30,593 nucleotides of DNA, taken from an uncultured Oscillospiraceae bacterium (GTDB lineage Bacteria; Bacillota; Clostridia; Oscillospirales; Oscillospiraceae). Location: contig CAKTHW010000010.1 in NCBI GenBank assembly GCA_934565425.1, positions 1 through 30,593 of the forward strand. The letters run 5' to 3'. Numbering within the stretch: the stretch's first letter is position 1; every line of letters starts with the position of its first letter. A program made the translations under genes and the position numbers. The notes under the pieces were generated by a model that worked only from the letters and a program-made list of their open reading frames with translations, had not been told where the DNA came from and searched no databases. Of this stretch, positions 7,871 to 17,260 are shown in pieces.

Positions 7871-8797
7871 ATGAAACAACATCATCGCATGGCCTTGGGC
7901 TATTGCATCACCATCCTGGGCGGCATCTGCTGGGCCATCGGCGGTGCCTGCGGCCAGACCCTGTTTGAACAAAACAGCATCACCTCCGATTGGGTCGTCC
8001 CCATCCGCCTGCTGCTGGCGGGCACGCTCCTGGTGCTCTTTTCCGCCCTGTCCGGAAAACACCCCATGGCGGTGTGGCAGGACAAAAAGAACTACCCGCC
8101 CCTCATCGCCTTCGGCCTCATCGGCTCCGCCCTCTGCCAGTACGGCTACTACACCTCCATCCAGTACTCCAACGCCGCCTTCGCCACGGTGCTCTCCTAC
8201 ACCGCGCCAGTGATGATCCTGGTCTACACCGTCGTGAAGGAGCGCCGCGCGCCCAGAGTGTACGAGCTGGTGGCAGTGCTGCTAGTGGCCTTGGGGGCGT
8301 TCAGCTGTGCCACCCAGTTCAAATTGGGTGCTCTGCACATTGCCCCTCCGGCGCTCATCTGGGGCCTGCTCTCTGCCGTGGCCTTTGCCTTTTACACCAT
8401 CACGCCGCAAAAGCTCATCCGGGAGTATTCCCTCCTGCCCATCGTGGGCTGGGGCATGATCCTGGGCGGCATCGTCCTGGCCCTCCTCTGCCGGCCGTGG
8501 ACCGTGGCCGTCACCGTCAATGCCCACCTGTTCATCATGCTGGCCGGCGTTATTTTCCTGGGCACCATCTGTTCCTTCTGCTTCTACCAGGCCGGTGTCA
8601 GCATCGTCGGCGGCCTGGCCGGCAGCATCCTGTCCGCAGCGGAGCCGGTGACCTCGGTCATCATCTCCACTTTATTGCTCCATGTCATGTTCACACCCTT
8701 TGACCTGGCGGGCTTCGTCATGATCTTGACCGCCATCCCCATGATCGCCATGGGGGAACACTGGAGCGAAAAACACGCGGCATCTCTGAGCAAATAA
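7871..8797 (+). CDS. EamA/DMT-superfamily permease
   Basis: Membrane protein of 308 residues with about ten hydrophobic segments in two halves, the duplicated EamA layout of drug/metabolite transporters. Typical features are the first segment YCITILGGICWAIGGACGQTLF, the helix RLLLAGTLLVLFSAL, the stretch YYTSIQYSNAAFATVLSYTAPVMILVYT, and in the second half SVAFAFYTITPQKL-like and GGLAGSILSAAEPVTSVIISTLLL. The substrate cannot be read from the sequence; amino acids or other metabolites are usual for the family. The start ATG at 7871 gives the expected N-terminus. The ribosome binding site is weak (AGAGAAAGAGAAG). It is probably monocistronic. Confidence 0.9.
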   Translation: MKQHHRMALGYCITILGGICWAIGGACGQTLFEQNSITSDWVVPIRLLLAGTLLVLFSALSGKHPMAVWQDKKNYPPLIAFGLIGSALCQYGYYTSIQYSNAAFATVLSYTAPVMILVYTVVKERRAPRVYELVAVLLVALGAFSCATQFKLGALHIAPPALIWGLLSAVAFAFYTITPQKLIREYSLLPIVGWGMILGGIVLALLCRPWTVAVTVNAHLFIMLAGVIFLGTICSFCFYQAGVSIVGGLAGSILSAAEPVTSVIISTLLLHVMFTPFDLAGFVMILTAIPMIAMGEHWSEKHAASLSK

Positions 8798-8803
8798 ACA
8801 AAA

Positions 8804-8845
8804 AACATCCGAACTGGTTCAAACCAATTCGGATGTTTTTTTTTA
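8804..8845. terminator. Bidirectional terminator between convergent genes
   Basis: Stem AACATCCGAA-C-TGGTT with ACCA-A-TTCGGATGTT, flanked by A runs on one side and T runs on the other. It can serve the permease gene on the plus strand and the hydrolase gene ending at 8893 on the minus strand. Confidence 0.9.
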
Positions 8846-8892
8846 GAAACACTGTATAACCATGCAGCACTTTCTGATGTTTTTGTATCTTC

Positions 8893-11214
<2,322 letters not shown>

Positions 11215-11255
11215 AAACAAGCACTCCTATACGAGAAATAGGGGGGAGGTACAAG

Positions 11256-11294
11256 GAAAAAAGCGCCCCAAATCTCAGATTTGGGGCGCTTTTG
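11256..11294 (-). terminator. Terminator after rpmA
   Basis: A near-perfect inverted repeat, AAAAGCGCCCCAAAT with ATTTGGGGCGCTTTT around CTGAG, is followed on the minus strand by further T residues. It separates rplU-prp-rpmA from the unknown gene and obg. I found no clear promoter in the 40 nt after it, so read-through may supply obg. Confidence 0.9.
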
Positions 11295-11303
11295 CAGCAG
11301 TAA

Positions 11304-11585
11304 TTACTGAGCGACCTCCACGATGGAGACCTTCTTGCGATCCTTGCCGTAGCGTTCAAACTTAACGGTACCGTCCTTCAGAGCGAACAGAGTGTCGTCC
11401 TTGCCCTTGCCCACGTTGGTGCCGGGATGGATCTTGGTGCCGCGCTGACGAACCAGGATGTTGCCAGCCAGAACGAACTGGCCGTCGCCACGCTTCACGC
11501 CCAGGCGCTTGGATTCGGAATCTCGACCGTTACGGGTGGAGCCAACGCCCTTCTTATGTGCGAAAAACTGGATGGAAATCAGCAT
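11304..11585 (-). CDS. rpmA: 50S ribosomal protein bL27
   Basis: bL27 sits near the peptidyl-transferase centre of the large subunit. The 93-residue protein contains the signature [22 protein letters not shown] and [15 protein letters not shown]. Unlike the proteobacterial form it begins with the extension MLISIQFFA (residues 1-9). In Firmicutes this extension must be removed by the Prp protease to expose the functional N-terminus; prp lies directly upstream here. Start ATG at 11583-11585 with GGAGGTG just before it. Confidence 0.97.
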   Translation of the reverse strand: MLISIQFFAHKKGVGSTRNGRDSESKRLGVKRGDGQFVLAGNILVRQRGTKIHPGTNVGKGKDDTLFALKDGTVKFERYGKDRKKVSIVEVAQ

Positions 11586-11634
11586 AGGTTGTTACACCTC
11601 CATTATCGTAAAGTTAGGGGGTGTGGTGACGATC

Positions 11635-11988
11635 TCACTCCGGGTCGTTATCCTCCGGGGAATCATCCACCACTTGGAAAAAATCGGGGTATGCCTGATG
11701 AAGCTCTGCGAAGTAGACCATCAACCCTGCCAGCAGATTCTGACAGGTGGCCTCATCGGTCACAGAGAGTCCCCCAGGCAAATGGAAGGACAGCCAGGCG
11801 TTGTCCGGATCCACCCGCACGGCGGCGGCCAGACCCAACACATCGTTCACCGTGGCGTTGACCAGATTGACGGCGCTGGAGACAGCGGCGCAGACGATGT
11901 CCTCTCCCTCTTCGGCGTAGCCGCTGTGGCCACGGACCTCGAACGAGACGATCCGGTCTCCCTCCATGGAAAATGCGACAGTGGTCAT
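11635..11988 (-). CDS. prp: Ribosomal-processing cysteine protease Prp
   Basis: Small cysteine protease (YsxB/Prp family, 117 residues) that trims the N-terminal extension of bL27. The signature is intact: His21 in VRGHSGYAEEGEDIVCAAVS, with the nucleophile Cys33. The gene lies between rplU and rpmA, the standard Firmicutes order. Its stop is about 50 nt before the rpmA start, and its ATG follows the rplU stop by four bases. The acidic tail (VVDDSPEDNDPE) is unremarkable. Confidence 0.95.
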   Translation of the reverse strand: MTTVAFSMEGDRIVSFEVRGHSGYAEEGEDIVCAAVSSAVNLVNATVNDVLGLAAAVRVDPDNAWLSFHLPGGLSVTDEATCQNLLAGLMVYFAELHQAYPDFFQVVDDSPEDNDPE

Positions 11989-11992
11989 AGCA

Positions 11993-12307
11993 TTAAGCTA
12001 CAACGATCTTACCAATGGTAACCTTGGTGTAGGGCTGACGATGGCCCTGACGCTTGCGGTAACCCTTCTTAGGCTTATACTTGAAGATCCGGATCTTCTT
12101 GCCCTTGCCGTTCTTGACGACGCTGGCTTCGACCTTAGCGCCTGCTACGACGGGGGTGCCGAAAGTAGCGGTCTCGCCGTCGATGATGGCCAGAACCTGG
12201 TCAAAAGTCACGGAATCGCCGGCCTCTACGGGCAGCTTTTCGATAAACAGGGTATCACCCTCAGCTACCTTATACTGCTTGCCGCCGGTCACGATAATTG
12301 CGGTCAT
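11993..12307 (-). CDS. rplU: 50S ribosomal protein bL21
   Basis: bL21, a 23S rRNA-binding protein of 104 residues. It matches the family from [22 protein letters not shown] through [30 protein letters not shown]. Start ATG at 12305-12307 with AGAGGTG upstream. First gene of the rplU-prp-rpmA unit, led by a strong promoter and a conserved-type leader. Confidence 0.98.
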   Translation of the reverse strand: MTAIIVTGGKQYKVAEGDTLFIEKLPVEAGDSVTFDQVLAIIDGETATFGTPVVAGAKVEASVVKNGKGKKIRIFKYKPKKGYRKRQGHRQPYTKVTIGKIVVA

Positions 12308-12413
12308 TGTGGTTGCACCTCTTTCCTTAAATACGGGCTCGCTCTCGTGGGTGTTGGGGCAGCTTGTCCCTCCATGAGGGCATACCTCACCTTAGGAACC
12401 CAGTCAAAGCGGC
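12308..12413 (-). promoter_or_regulatory. L21-type ribosomal protein leader
   Basis: The 5' untranslated region of rplU is about 105 nt. In transcript sense it has an early AGGTGAGGTATG segment, a small GCCCTCATGGAGGG hairpin, and a final CGAGCCCGTATTTAAGG just before the ribosome binding site. This end resembles the L21 leader motif described upstream of rplU in Firmicutes, which is thought to mediate autoregulation. The assignment is from memory of the motif, not a covariance search. Confidence 0.55.
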
Positions 12414-12419
12414 CTTTAT

Positions 12420-12448
12420 AGTATACCAGCGGCAACCAGCCCTGTCAA
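12420..12448 (-). promoter_or_regulatory. Consensus SigA promoter of rplU-prp-rpmA
   Basis: Minus strand: -35 TTGACA (12443-12448), 17-base spacer, -10 TATACT (12420-12425). Confidence 0.92.
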
Positions 12449-12469
12449 GGTTAAAATTCCGTGAAATGC

Positions 12470-12498
12470 TTGCGCCAGAAGGGAAAAGTGGGTATAAT
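12470..12498 (+). promoter_or_regulatory. SigA-type promoter of the DUF4886 protein gene
   Basis: TTGCGC (12470-12475), 17-base spacer, perfect TATAAT (12493-12498). It is arranged back to back with the rplU promoter only 22 bases away. Confidence 0.7.
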
Positions 12499-12531
12499 AA
12501 CAAAAAAATCATGGGGAAAGGATACGCTGAT

Positions 12532-14835
12532 ATGAAAAAACGGTTTCGGAAGATCACAGCCCTCCTCTTGACCTTGGCTTTGGTCTGTTCCCTGCTGCCG
12601 GGGACGGTGCTGGGTGCCGATCAGACGGTCAACACCAGCATCTCAGCAGCCAGCCAGGACAAGACCCTGCGCGTCCTGGCGGTGGGCAACAGCTTCAGTG
12701 TGGACAGCCTGCAATACCTGTACCAGATGGCCAAGAGCGCCGGGTATGAGCTGGTCATCGGCAACCTGTACCACGAGAAGAGCAGCCTGGCCGAGCACTG
12801 GAGCAGGCTGAACAGCCAGGAAAAGGGCTATACGTATTATAAAGTCAGCGCCGACACCAACGGCGCATGGAGCAGCCAGGGCAACAAGAGCATTGACTAC
12901 GCGGTCAAGGACGAGCCGTGGGATCTCATCACCCTCCAGCAGGCCAGCGGTGTGTCCGGCGTGCCCAGCAGCTACTACTCCGTGAAGCAGTGGAAGTGTG
13001 AGAGCATTGGAAAGAGCGTGACCCTGACAGGGCAGACCGCCACCACGACCGCTACCGCAGCCACCATGGAGGAAGCGGTGGTGCAGCAGCTGAGCGAGTC
13101 GGTTCAGCCGGCTGTGGAGGAATCCATCGAACCGGTGGAAGTGCAAGAGGAAACACCCACCCCGTCGGAAGGGGACACATCCGCAGAACCCACCGACACC
13201 GAAACCGGGGACGGCTCCGCATCCACCTCCGCCACGGAACCGGTGGAACCCACCGAGCCGACCGAGCCAGTAGAGCCGTCGGCAAAGCGGAGTGAGCAGA
13301 CCATCACCTGCGGCATCAACAGCTGGGGCGAGAGCAGCAGCGTCTCCTTGAAGGCGTCGGCACAGACCGCCTTGACCTATAGCTCCTCCAACCCCAAGGT
13401 GATGACGGTGGACGAGACCGGTCGCGTCACCTTCCTGCGCACCGGCAAAGCGGTCATCACCATCACCGCGGCACAGAGCGAGGAATATTATGGCGCCCGG
13501 TGCCAAGTCACCATGACCTGTGAGCGGTTCAACCTGACCAGCAGCCTACAGAAAAAGCTGAAAAGCTACTGCTCCAATAAAAAGGTGAAGTTTGGTTGGA
13601 ATCTCACCTGGGCCTATGCGCAGCCCAGCCAGTGGAAAAAGAACCAGAGCTTCCTGACCAACTATCAGGACTACTACAACCAGAGCCAGATGACCATGTA
13701 CGCGGCCATCACCGATACCGTTGCACAGGTAGTCGCTCCGGTGGGCGGCTTTGCAGTGTATATCCCCACCGGCACCGCCATCCAGAACCTGCGCAGCAGC
13801 TACGTAGGGGATAAGCTGAACCGAGACGGGGTACACCTGAGCTGGAGCCTGGGACGGTACACCGCGGCCATGACCTGGGCGGCAGCGCTGGGCATCGACG
13901 TGAACCAGATCACCTACCGTCCCAGCGGCAGCAATACCGTTTCCGCGTTGGATGTGTCCGCTGTGCGTGCCAGCGTCACCGACGCCATGCAGACCCCGTT
14001 GGCACTGACCAATTCCAGCTACACCATAACGCCCACCCTGAACAATACGGAAAAGGTCACCCTGACCAATGAAGCGGGCGGCGTGCGCCTGACCTGGAAG
14101 AAGGCCGCTAACGCTACCGGTTACCGCATCTGGCGGAAGACGGAGAACGGGAGCTTCAAGGAGCTGCCCAAGATCACCAGCGGGAAGACCACTACCTATC
14201 TGGATACGGCGGTACAGAAGAAGTCCGGCGTCACTTACACCTATTCTATCCGAGCGGTCTCCGGCAGCTATATGGCACCGGCCAACCAGCGCAAGACCAT
14301 CCTCCGCCTCAGCTCTGCCGGGGAAGTGGCCTCCAACGAGAAGACGGGCATCAAGCTCACCTGGAGCAAGGTGGCCGGTGCGGAAGGCTATCGGATCTAC
14401 CGTGCCGACAGCGCAGGGGAAGAGACCGTGCTGAAGACGGTGAAGAGCACCGTGACTACGTACACCGATAAGACGGTGGCAAGTGAGAACGGCAAGAGCT
14501 ACACCTACACCGTCCAGCCCTATTCCGGCCAATGGGATGGCCCTTCGGAAGGCGTCAGCACCGTGCGGCTCACCGGTGTGACCCTGAAAAAAGCGGCCAA
14601 AGCGGGTTCCGGCATCAAGCTGACCTGGACACGGAACAGCAAAGCCAAAGGGTACCAGATCTACCGCAAGATGAATGGCGGCAAGTGGACAAAGGTGAAG
14701 ACCATCACCAAAAACAGCACCTTGACCTACACTGACAAGGCGGTCAGGCGGGGCAAGACCTATTCCTACAAGGTCTGCGCCTACAAAGACGCCGGCACCA
14801 GTCTGCTCAGCAACACCAAAACCGTAAAGCGTTAA
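12532..14835 (+). CDS. Secreted DUF4886 (SGNH-like) protein with inserted Ig-like domain and three Fn3 domains
   Basis: Exported protein of 767 residues. A signal peptide (about residues 1-29, cleavage near VLGA-D) is followed by the first half of a DUF4886/SGNH-hydrolase-like domain. This half has the block I motif VGNSFS with candidate nucleophile Ser54, and WDLITLQQASG at 130-140. From about 157 to 331 the fold is interrupted by a Thr/Pro/Glu-rich linker (to about 249) and a bacterial Ig-like (Big) domain (about 250-330, SSSNPKVMTVDETGRVTFLRTGKAVITIT in part). The second half resumes at about 333 (KVKFGWNLTWAYAQP) and ends with the catalytic-type motif NRDGVHLS (Asp432, His435). Three Fn3-like domains follow (about 507-593, 594-681, 682-767), each with a GIKLTW-type strand. 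No sortase or membrane anchor is seen. Start ATG 12532 has AAAGG ten bases upstream. Likely acts on extracellular carbohydrate or its esters; substrate unknown. Confidence 0.85.
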   Translation: MKKRFRKITALLLTLALVCSLLPGTVLGADQTVNTSISAASQDKTLRVLAVGNSFSVDSLQYLYQMAKSAGYELVIGNLYHEKSSLAEHWSRLNSQEKGYTYYKVSADTNGAWSSQGNKSIDYAVKDEPWDLITLQQASGVSGVPSSYYSVKQWKCESIGKSVTLTGQTATTTATAATMEEAVVQQLSESVQPAVEESIEPVEVQEETPTPSEGDTSAEPTDTETGDGSASTSATEPVEPTEPTEPVEPSAKRSEQTITCGINSWGESSSVSLKASAQTALTYSSSNPKVMTVDETGRVTFLRTGKAVITITAAQSEEYYGARCQVTMTCERFNLTSSLQKKLKSYCSNKKVKFGWNLTWAYAQPSQWKKNQSFLTNYQDYYNQSQMTMYAAITDTVAQVVAPVGGFAVYIPTGTAIQNLRSSYVGDKLNRDGVHLSWSLGRYTAAMTWAAALGIDVNQITYRPSGSNTVSALDVSAVRASVTDAMQTPLALTNSSYTITPTLNNTEKVTLTNEAGGVRLTWKKAANATGYRIWRKTENGSFKELPKITSGKTTTYLDTAVQKKSGVTYTYSIRAVSGSYMAPANQRKTILRLSSAGEVASNEKTGIKLTWSKVAGAEGYRIYRADSAGEETVLKTVKSTVTTYTDKTVASENGKSYTYTVQPYSGQWDGPSEGVSTVRLTGVTLKKAAKAGSGIKLTWTRNSKAKGYQIYRKMNGGKWTKVKTITKNSTLTYTDKAVRRGKTYSYKVCAYKDAGTSLLSNTKTVKR

Positions 14836-14880
14836 AAAAGACGTCCCCGACTGCAAAAGCAGTCGGGGACGTTGTTGTGT
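14834..14880. terminator. Bidirectional terminator
   Basis: Perfect 14-bp stem ACGTCCCCGACTGC with GCAGTCGGGGACGT around AAAA (14841-14872). On the minus strand it is followed by CTTTTTT, a classical terminator for the amidohydrolase gene. On the plus strand the tail is only TGTTGTGTTT. Confidence 0.9.
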
Positions 14881-14888
14881 TTGCAGCA

Positions 14889-16049
14889 TTATTTCACCGG
14901 CGTTCCGTTGATGAAGACCGCCTGAACCTTGGCGTTCAGCTCAAAAGGATGTCCCGAGCACAGGACGATATCCGCATCCTTCCTAGGAGTCAGCGACCCC
15001 ACCCGGTGGGCGATGCCACCCAGCTCCGCCGCCGTCAGGGTGATGGCTTTCAGGGCAGCATCTGCATCCATCCCCTCTCTGGCGGCCAGGGCAGCGCTCA
15101 GGGGCAGATACTGAATGGGCAGTTCCGAGTGGTCGGTGCAGATGGCCACCGGCACACCGGCTTCCACCAACCGAGCGGCGTTGGTCACCCGCTGGTGCGC
15201 CAGCTCCGGCTTGGAGCGGTCGCCGATGATGGGCCCCACCACTGCACGGGCACCCTCCCGCGCCAGGATGTCCGCCACCAGATACCCCTCCGTGGCGTGG
15301 ACCAGCACGTAGTCCAGATGAAACTCCTTGGCGATGCGCAGCGCCGTGGCGATGTCGTCAGCCCGATGGGCATGGAAGTGGACAGGGAGCTTCCCCTGTA
15401 CTACCGGCACCAGGGCTTCCAGCACGGCGTCGTAGTCGGGTGCGTCCTCGTTCTCCGGGTCCGCCTCGTGCTTGGCCACCCGCTCTGCATACTCCAGCGC
15501 CTTGCGCAGTTGTTCCCGCATGAGGGCGGCGGTGGCCATCCGGGTGGCGGGGGCTTCGTTGCGGCCGCTGTAGGTCTTTTTGGGGTTCTCGCCCAGGGCG
15601 AACTTCATGGCCGCCGGCTCCAGCACCACCATATCATCCACCCAGCGTCCCACCGTCTTGATGGCAGCGATCTGCCCACCGATGGCGTTGGCGCTGCCGG
15701 GACTGGTCAGGACAGTGGTTACACCGGCCTCCCGCGCCTCCTGGAAGCAGTGGTCGAGCGGGTAGAGGGCGTCAATGACCCGCAGCTGCGGGGTGCAGGG
15801 ATCGGAGACCTCGTTGCAGTCGTCCTCGTCGTAGCTCAGCCCGTCCGCCAGCAGCCCCAGATGACAGTGGATGTCTACGAAGCCAGGCAGCACATACCCG
15901 CCTTGGGCGTCTACGTCCTGACCTGCCATAGGGGTGGGGCAGCGGCTCATGTCGCCCACCTGGGTGATGACCCCGTTTTCCCAGGCCACAAAGCCCTTGG
16001 GGATCTGCGGCCCATCCATGGGACAGACCACTGCGTTGTAAATCATCAT
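14889..16049 (-). CDS. Metal-dependent amidohydrolase (imidazolonepropionase-like)
   Basis: Amidohydrolase-superfamily enzyme of 386 residues, of the COG1228 type. Metal-ligand motifs are visible in order: H61-C-H63 in LPGFVDIHCHLG, HFHAHRADDI, VHATEGY and CTDHSELP. The segment MKFALGENPKKTYSGRNEAPATRM is characteristic of this subgroup. The C-terminal strand LTPRKDADIVLCSGHPFELNAKVQAVFINGTPV is the usual closing of the composite domain. The exact substrate is unknown; cyclic amides or dipeptide-like compounds are possible. Start ATG at 16047-16049 has GGAGGAG about nine bases before it; a frame start at 16073 lies upstream of the ribosome binding site and was rejected. The gene stands alone. 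Confidence 0.85.
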   Translation of the reverse strand: MMIYNAVVCPMDGPQIPKGFVAWENGVITQVGDMSRCPTPMAGQDVDAQGGYVLPGFVDIHCHLGLLADGLSYDEDDCNEVSDPCTPQLRVIDALYPLDHCFQEAREAGVTTVLTSPGSANAIGGQIAAIKTVGRWVDDMVVLEPAAMKFALGENPKKTYSGRNEAPATRMATAALMREQLRKALEYAERVAKHEADPENEDAPDYDAVLEALVPVVQGKLPVHFHAHRADDIATALRIAKEFHLDYVLVHATEGYLVADILAREGARAVVGPIIGDRSKPELAHQRVTNAARLVEAGVPVAICTDHSELPIQYLPLSAALAAREGMDADAALKAITLTAAELGGIAHRVGSLTPRKDADIVLCSGHPFELNAKVQAVFINGTPVK

Positions 16050-16101
16050 AATGGTTTTCTCCTCCTGCCGCACCCCTGACAGGATGCGACGAAATTAGAA
16101 C

Positions 16102-16130
16102 TTGACAATCATTGGAAAATTGAATATCCT
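16102..16130 (+). promoter_or_regulatory. SigA-type promoter without a downstream protein gene
   Basis: Perfect -35 TTGACA (16102-16107), 17-base spacer, -10 TATCCT (16125-16130). No plus-strand coding region follows; a terminator appears about 110-135 nt downstream, so the transcript would be a short RNA. Confidence 0.7.
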
Positions 16131-16136
16131 AAAGGT

Positions 16137-16273
16137 ACAGCTCATCCAAATCGCAAGAAAGGGGCGGGAACCGCCTGACCCGGAGTGCCCCTGACCGAGG
16201 CTTCTGAGATGCTCCCCTTTGCCGGTGTGACCGGCGGAACGTCCGCTGACGGAGATCAGCGGATCTTTTTTTG
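16137..16273 (+). ncRNA. Candidate small structured RNA, about 135 nt
   Basis: The stretch has its own promoter and ends in a good intrinsic terminator (TCCGCTGA, 6-base loop, TCAGCGGA, then CTTTTTTT; 16242-16272). It is dense in self-complementarity: GGCGG-GAA-CCGCC (16163-16175), GCCGGT-GTG-ACCGGC (16221-16235), and a possible long-range pairing AAAGGGG (16158-16164) with CCCCTTT (16214-16220) that would enclose a multi-branched core. The long-range stem and the first hairpin share two bases, so they compete or coexist only in part. No good coding frame with a ribosome binding site is seen. It does not show the signature bases of 6S RNA, SRP RNA, tmRNA, T-box or the common riboswitches that I know. 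Family unknown. Confidence 0.6.
16242..16272 (+). terminator. Terminator of the candidate small RNA
   Basis: Eight-bp stem TCCGCTGA / TCAGCGGA with a six-base loop, followed by a C and seven T. It points away from the amidohydrolase gene and has no plus-strand protein gene in front of it. Confidence 0.85.
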
Positions 16274-16285
16274 CACAGTGGATGA

Positions 16286-16320
16286 ATCAGAAAACAGGCC
16301 GCACAGAATGTGCGGCCTGT
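16286..16320 (-). terminator. Terminator of the divIC/S1-protein transcript
   Basis: Twelve-bp perfect stem ACAGGCCGCACA with TGTGCGGCCTGT (16294-16320) around a three-base loop, then TTTTCT on the minus strand. It lies 13 nt after the S1 gene stop. Confidence 0.85.
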
Positions 16321-16333
16321 CGTATTCGTTACG

Positions 16334-16888
16334 TCAGCTATTTCCACCGCTGCCCCGGCGACCCCGGCGGCTGCGACCCCGGTCGTTGTACCGGCTGATC
16401 TCCGACAGACGGCTCTCCGACTCGGCCATATACTGCTTGAGCTTATCCTCAAAGGTCAGCGGCTCCTTGGGGGCGTTGTTGCGAGGGTTGGCGCCCTTGC
16501 TCCGGCCGTCCCGGCTGCTACCGCTGCGAGGGGAAGCGCCGTTGTTGCTGCGATAACCGCCGCGGCTGTTCCGGTCCCCCCGGTCGCTCCGCTCTCCGCG
16601 CTCCTGGGGAGCGCTGCCGCGTCCGCCGGTGCGGGGAGGACGTGGGGACGACGAAGACTGGACGTGTTTGATGGACAGATTGATACGGTCGTTCTGGTCG
16701 ATATTCATCACCTTGACCTTGACCTCCTGACCTACCGTCAGGAACTCGTTGATGTCACTGACATAGGAATCAGAGATGTTAGAAATATGAACCAGACCGG
16801 ATTTTCCACCGGGCAGCGCCACGAAAGCGCCGAACTTTGTGATCCCGGTGACCTTGCCTTCCAGGATTGCTCCCACTGCGAACTCCAT
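16334..16888 (-). CDS. S1 RNA-binding domain protein (YabR-like)
   Basis: Protein of 184 residues. Residues 3-72 form an S1 domain (VGAILEGKVTGITKFGAFVALPG, GLVHISNISDSYVSDI, VKVKVMNIDQNDRINLSIK). A long Arg/Gly/Ser-rich disordered region follows (about 75-140 and again at the end). It is broken by one helix, TFEDKLKQYMAESESRLSEI, that is also found in clostridial relatives. It lies right after divIC, as yabR does in Bacillus, so it is called YabR-like. Role is likely RNA or ribosome binding; the target is unknown. ATG 16886-16888 was chosen because the S1 domain begins there; GGGAGG is about 13 bases upstream, rather far. The frame is open upstream to 16957, but that part is low-complexity. 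Confidence 0.88.
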   Translation of the reverse strand: MEFAVGAILEGKVTGITKFGAFVALPGGKSGLVHISNISDSYVSDINEFLTVGQEVKVKVMNIDQNDRINLSIKHVQSSSSPRPPRTGGRGSAPQERGERSDRGDRNSRGGYRSNNGASPRSGSSRDGRSKGANPRNNAPKEPLTFEDKLKQYMAESESRLSEISRYNDRGRSRRGRRGSGGNS

Positions 16889-16975
16889 AAATGAACTGTT
16901 TCCTCCCGTGCTGTCTCTCTCTCGTTCGGGCGGCTCGTCTCTCTCACCCGACAGCAAAAATTTTAATTTCTCTCT

Positions 16976-17260
16976 TTAGTTGGTCGTGTCGTAGAAAATG
17001 ATCTCCCCTGACTCCACCAGACGCATCCGTTCCTTGGCGATGGCCAGCACCGTATCCGGGTCATTTCGGTTTGCGATGTCGGCGGCTAGGCTGGCGTTGG
17101 TCGCGGTCTGCTCGTCCACCTGGGTCTGAAGTGCCCGCAGGTCTGCCTCTGCGTTGCGGATCTGGGTGCGTACGCTCAGCAGCAGAATGGCCATGTAGAC
17201 CCCTAGGATCAAAAGAACAAATTTTGTGATGGTGCCTGACCGCTTGAACTTCAATGCCAT
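16976..17260 (-). CDS. divIC: Septum formation initiator DivIC/FtsB family
   Basis: Small bitopic division protein of 94 residues. It has a short basic cytoplasmic N-terminus, one membrane helix (KFVLLILGVYMAILLLSV, about residues 13-30) and an extracellular coiled coil (RTQIRNAEADLRALQTQVDEQTATNASLAADI). The tail NRNDPDTVLAIAKERMRLVESGEIIFYD is typical of the family. The ATG at 17260 is only two bases from GGAGG, too close for that site, though GAGG five bases away could serve. A TTG two codons later (17252-17254) has ideal eight-base spacing, so the protein may begin MKFKRSG. The first 200 nt overlap the end of the yabQ frame. Confidence 0.9.
   Translation of the reverse strand: MALKFKRSGTITKFVLLILGVYMAILLLSVRTQIRNAEADLRALQTQVDEQTATNASLAADIANRNDPDTVLAIAKERMRLVESGEIIFYDTTN

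Noticed and set aside
12364..12531. Upstream extension of the DUF4886 reading frame
   Set aside because: It crosses the rplU leader and both divergent promoters. The ATG at 12532 starts a clear signal peptide with a ribosome binding site.
12532..12620. Lipoprotein signal in the DUF4886 protein (Cys19)
   Set aside because: The sequence before the cysteine is LALV, not a lipobox, and a normal signal-peptidase site (VLGA) follows.
13546..14889. Minus-strand open frame of 447 codons opposite the DUF4886 gene
   Set aside because: The plus strand has a signal peptide, promoter and recognisable domains; the minus frame has none and crosses a terminator.
16137..16273. Known riboswitch, T-box, SRP RNA or 6S RNA
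   Set aside because: Partial likenesses (CTGAGA as in TPP switches, GCCGGTG as in cobalamin switches, GGGAACC as in T-boxes) were checked. The other obligatory elements are missing and no gene follows.
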